Assembly (NCBI GenBank): GCA_002787235.1 | Contig: PCWG01000015.1 | Span: 62,001-126,000, forward strand | Source of the DNA: Nitrospinae bacterium CG11_big_fil_rev_8_21_14_0_20_45_15 | GTDB lineage: Bacteria > Nitrospinota > Nitrospinia > Nitrospinales > VA-1 | DNA: 64,000 bases | Reading direction: 5' to 3' | In this document: positions 63,485 through 64,000 of the stretch, in pieces | How positions within the stretch are numbered: the first letter of the stretch is position 1 | Layout of the letters: the number at the start of each line of letters is the position of its first letter | The notes under the pieces: generated by a model | Told to the model about the DNA's origin: nothing | Seen by the model: the letters and a program-made list of their open reading frames with translations, nothing else | Databases searched by the model: none | Position numbers and translations under genes: made by a program

Positions 63485-64000
63485 CTAACTCTTGAGCTCT
63501 TTGCGGATACGATCGAGCAGAATATCGGCAATTTCGCGTTTATCTGCACGTGGCAGTCGCTCCACACTGCCATTGGAGTACACAAGTGAAACCTGATTCA
63601 TGTTGGATTGAAAGCCTATCCCCGGAGCACTGATATCATTCGCGACAATCATATCAACCCCTTTGGAAATCAATTTTTCCTTCGCACTTTCGATCAAGTT
63701 CTCAGTCTCAGCCGCAAATCCTGCAATGAATTGCGTCGTTCTCTTTTGAGCAACCGATTTCAGAATATCTACCGTGGCCTGCAACTCCAGATTCAAGGAC
63801 TGCCGTCCCTGCTTCTTCATTTTTTCTTTCTGAATGGTTCTTGGTGCAAAATCCCCCACCGCCGCAGTCATCACCAAAATATCACAATGAGGAAAACGAC
63901 GATGAACACAATCATGCATTTCATTTGCCGTCACACAATTGAAGATTTCGACACCTGAAGGTTTTTCCAAACGCACGGGACCACTGATCAAGTCCACTTG
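63485..64000 (-). CDS. coaBC: CoaBC phosphopantothenoylcysteine synthase part (cut by window edge)
   Basis: The C-terminal ~171 residues of CoaB, which couples cysteine to phosphopantothenate with CTP; the frame runs off the window end. Seen are VDLISGPV, VTANEMHD, MTAAVGDFAP, IKKQ-type KMKK, the GFAAETENL and the KGVDMIVANDIS motifs. CoaC (flavin decarboxylase) would be outside. An in-frame GTG at 63997 is an internal Val, not a start. Together with coaE at 55671 the window has two CoA-synthesis genes. Confidence 0.93.
   Translation of the reverse strand, partial: QVDLISGPVRLEKPSGVEIFNCVTANEMHDCVHRRFPHCDILVMTAAVGDFAPRTIQKEKMKKQGRQSLNLELQATVDILKSVAQKRTTQFIAGFAAETENLIESAKEKLISKGVDMIVANDISAPGIGFQSNMNQVSLVYSNGSVERLPRADKREIADILLDRIRKELKS

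Noticed and set aside
1-64000. CRISPR arrays, insertion sequences, tRNA or rRNA genes
   Set aside because: No spaced direct-repeat array, transposase, terminal inverted repeats, T-loop motif or rRNA-like segment was seen on reading both strands.

Overview
The window comes from a Gram-negative bacterium. It encodes LolA, an RseP-type protease, a LpoA-like periplasmic binding protein and lipoproteins with N-terminal lipoboxes. Base composition looks to be in the low-to-mid forties % GC by eye, and genes are tightly packed with many 4-nt stop/start overlaps. NiFe-hydrogenase maturation genes, c-type-haem Tll0287-like domains, DUF1858 domains, HDOD signalling and sigma-54 activators would fit a Nitrospinota or deltaproteobacterium-like marine lineage. 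That placement is a guess from gene content. No rRNA, tRNA, CRISPR array, insertion sequence or phage gene was seen. Essentially everything is chromosomal housekeeping plus small accessory modules.

Layout. 1-3306: hypF (cut by the window edge), hypC, hypD and hypE, an overlapping operon for the Fe(CN)2CO ligands of NiFe hydrogenase. 3642-9525: a large TPR lipoprotein, a membrane methyltransferase, two convergent FGE/SUMF1-fold secreted proteins and a zinc-ribbon membrane protein. 9661-14656: argG, a sigma-54 response regulator, a TPR plus LpoA-like protein and a second zinc-ribbon protein. 14734-18455: an HDOD protein, divergent from purN-lolA-rseP. 18527-20969: bacterioferritin, map and era on the minus strand. 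21123-23064: hemW-mazG. 23080-25544: TfoX-N, a DUF1858/membrane fusion and a GT2 glycosyltransferase. 25652-30246: an SH3 protein, crcB with DUF190, a GT4 transferase and a CPA2 antiporter. 30463-31563: a tandem dihaem Tll0287-like protein. 31598-34462: a QueD-like protein, bioA and thiO. 34593-40186: deacetylase, GNAT, FkbH-like and ACP genes, divergent from a hotdog-SDR fusion. 40431-45996: ahcY, an SH3 protein, an M48/LysM protease, a TPR protein, gpsA and larB. 46244-49757: a Lys/Asp-rich secreted peptide, then an HDOD/hybrid-kinase signalling operon. 49991-54650: ppa and an AT-rich cassette of membrane glycosyltransferase, radical SAM protein and GT2. 54670-64000, all minus strand: an epimerase, coaE, a class IV aminotransferase, cvpA, a Nudix hydrolase, an HPr fusion, an HNH nuclease, an FAD oxidase, a REC-PAS protein, a small membrane protein and coaBC (cut by the window edge).

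The most unusual items are several familiar folds with altered active sites or architectures. The QueD-like protein has both its nucleophilic Cys and catalytic His replaced by Tyr. The bacterioferritin keeps its haem Met but lacks two ferroxidase ligands. The two FGE-fold proteins lack the catalytic cysteines. An HPr domain is fused to a long helical protein. A His-rich membrane domain is fused to two DUF1858 domains, of which only the second has cysteines. The FkbH/ACP/GNAT/deacetylase group facing a double-hotdog-SDR protein is the best candidate for an undescribed small-molecule or envelope-modification pathway. Many convergent gene ends carry perfect hairpins without a U-tract, which may be the local style of transcription end.
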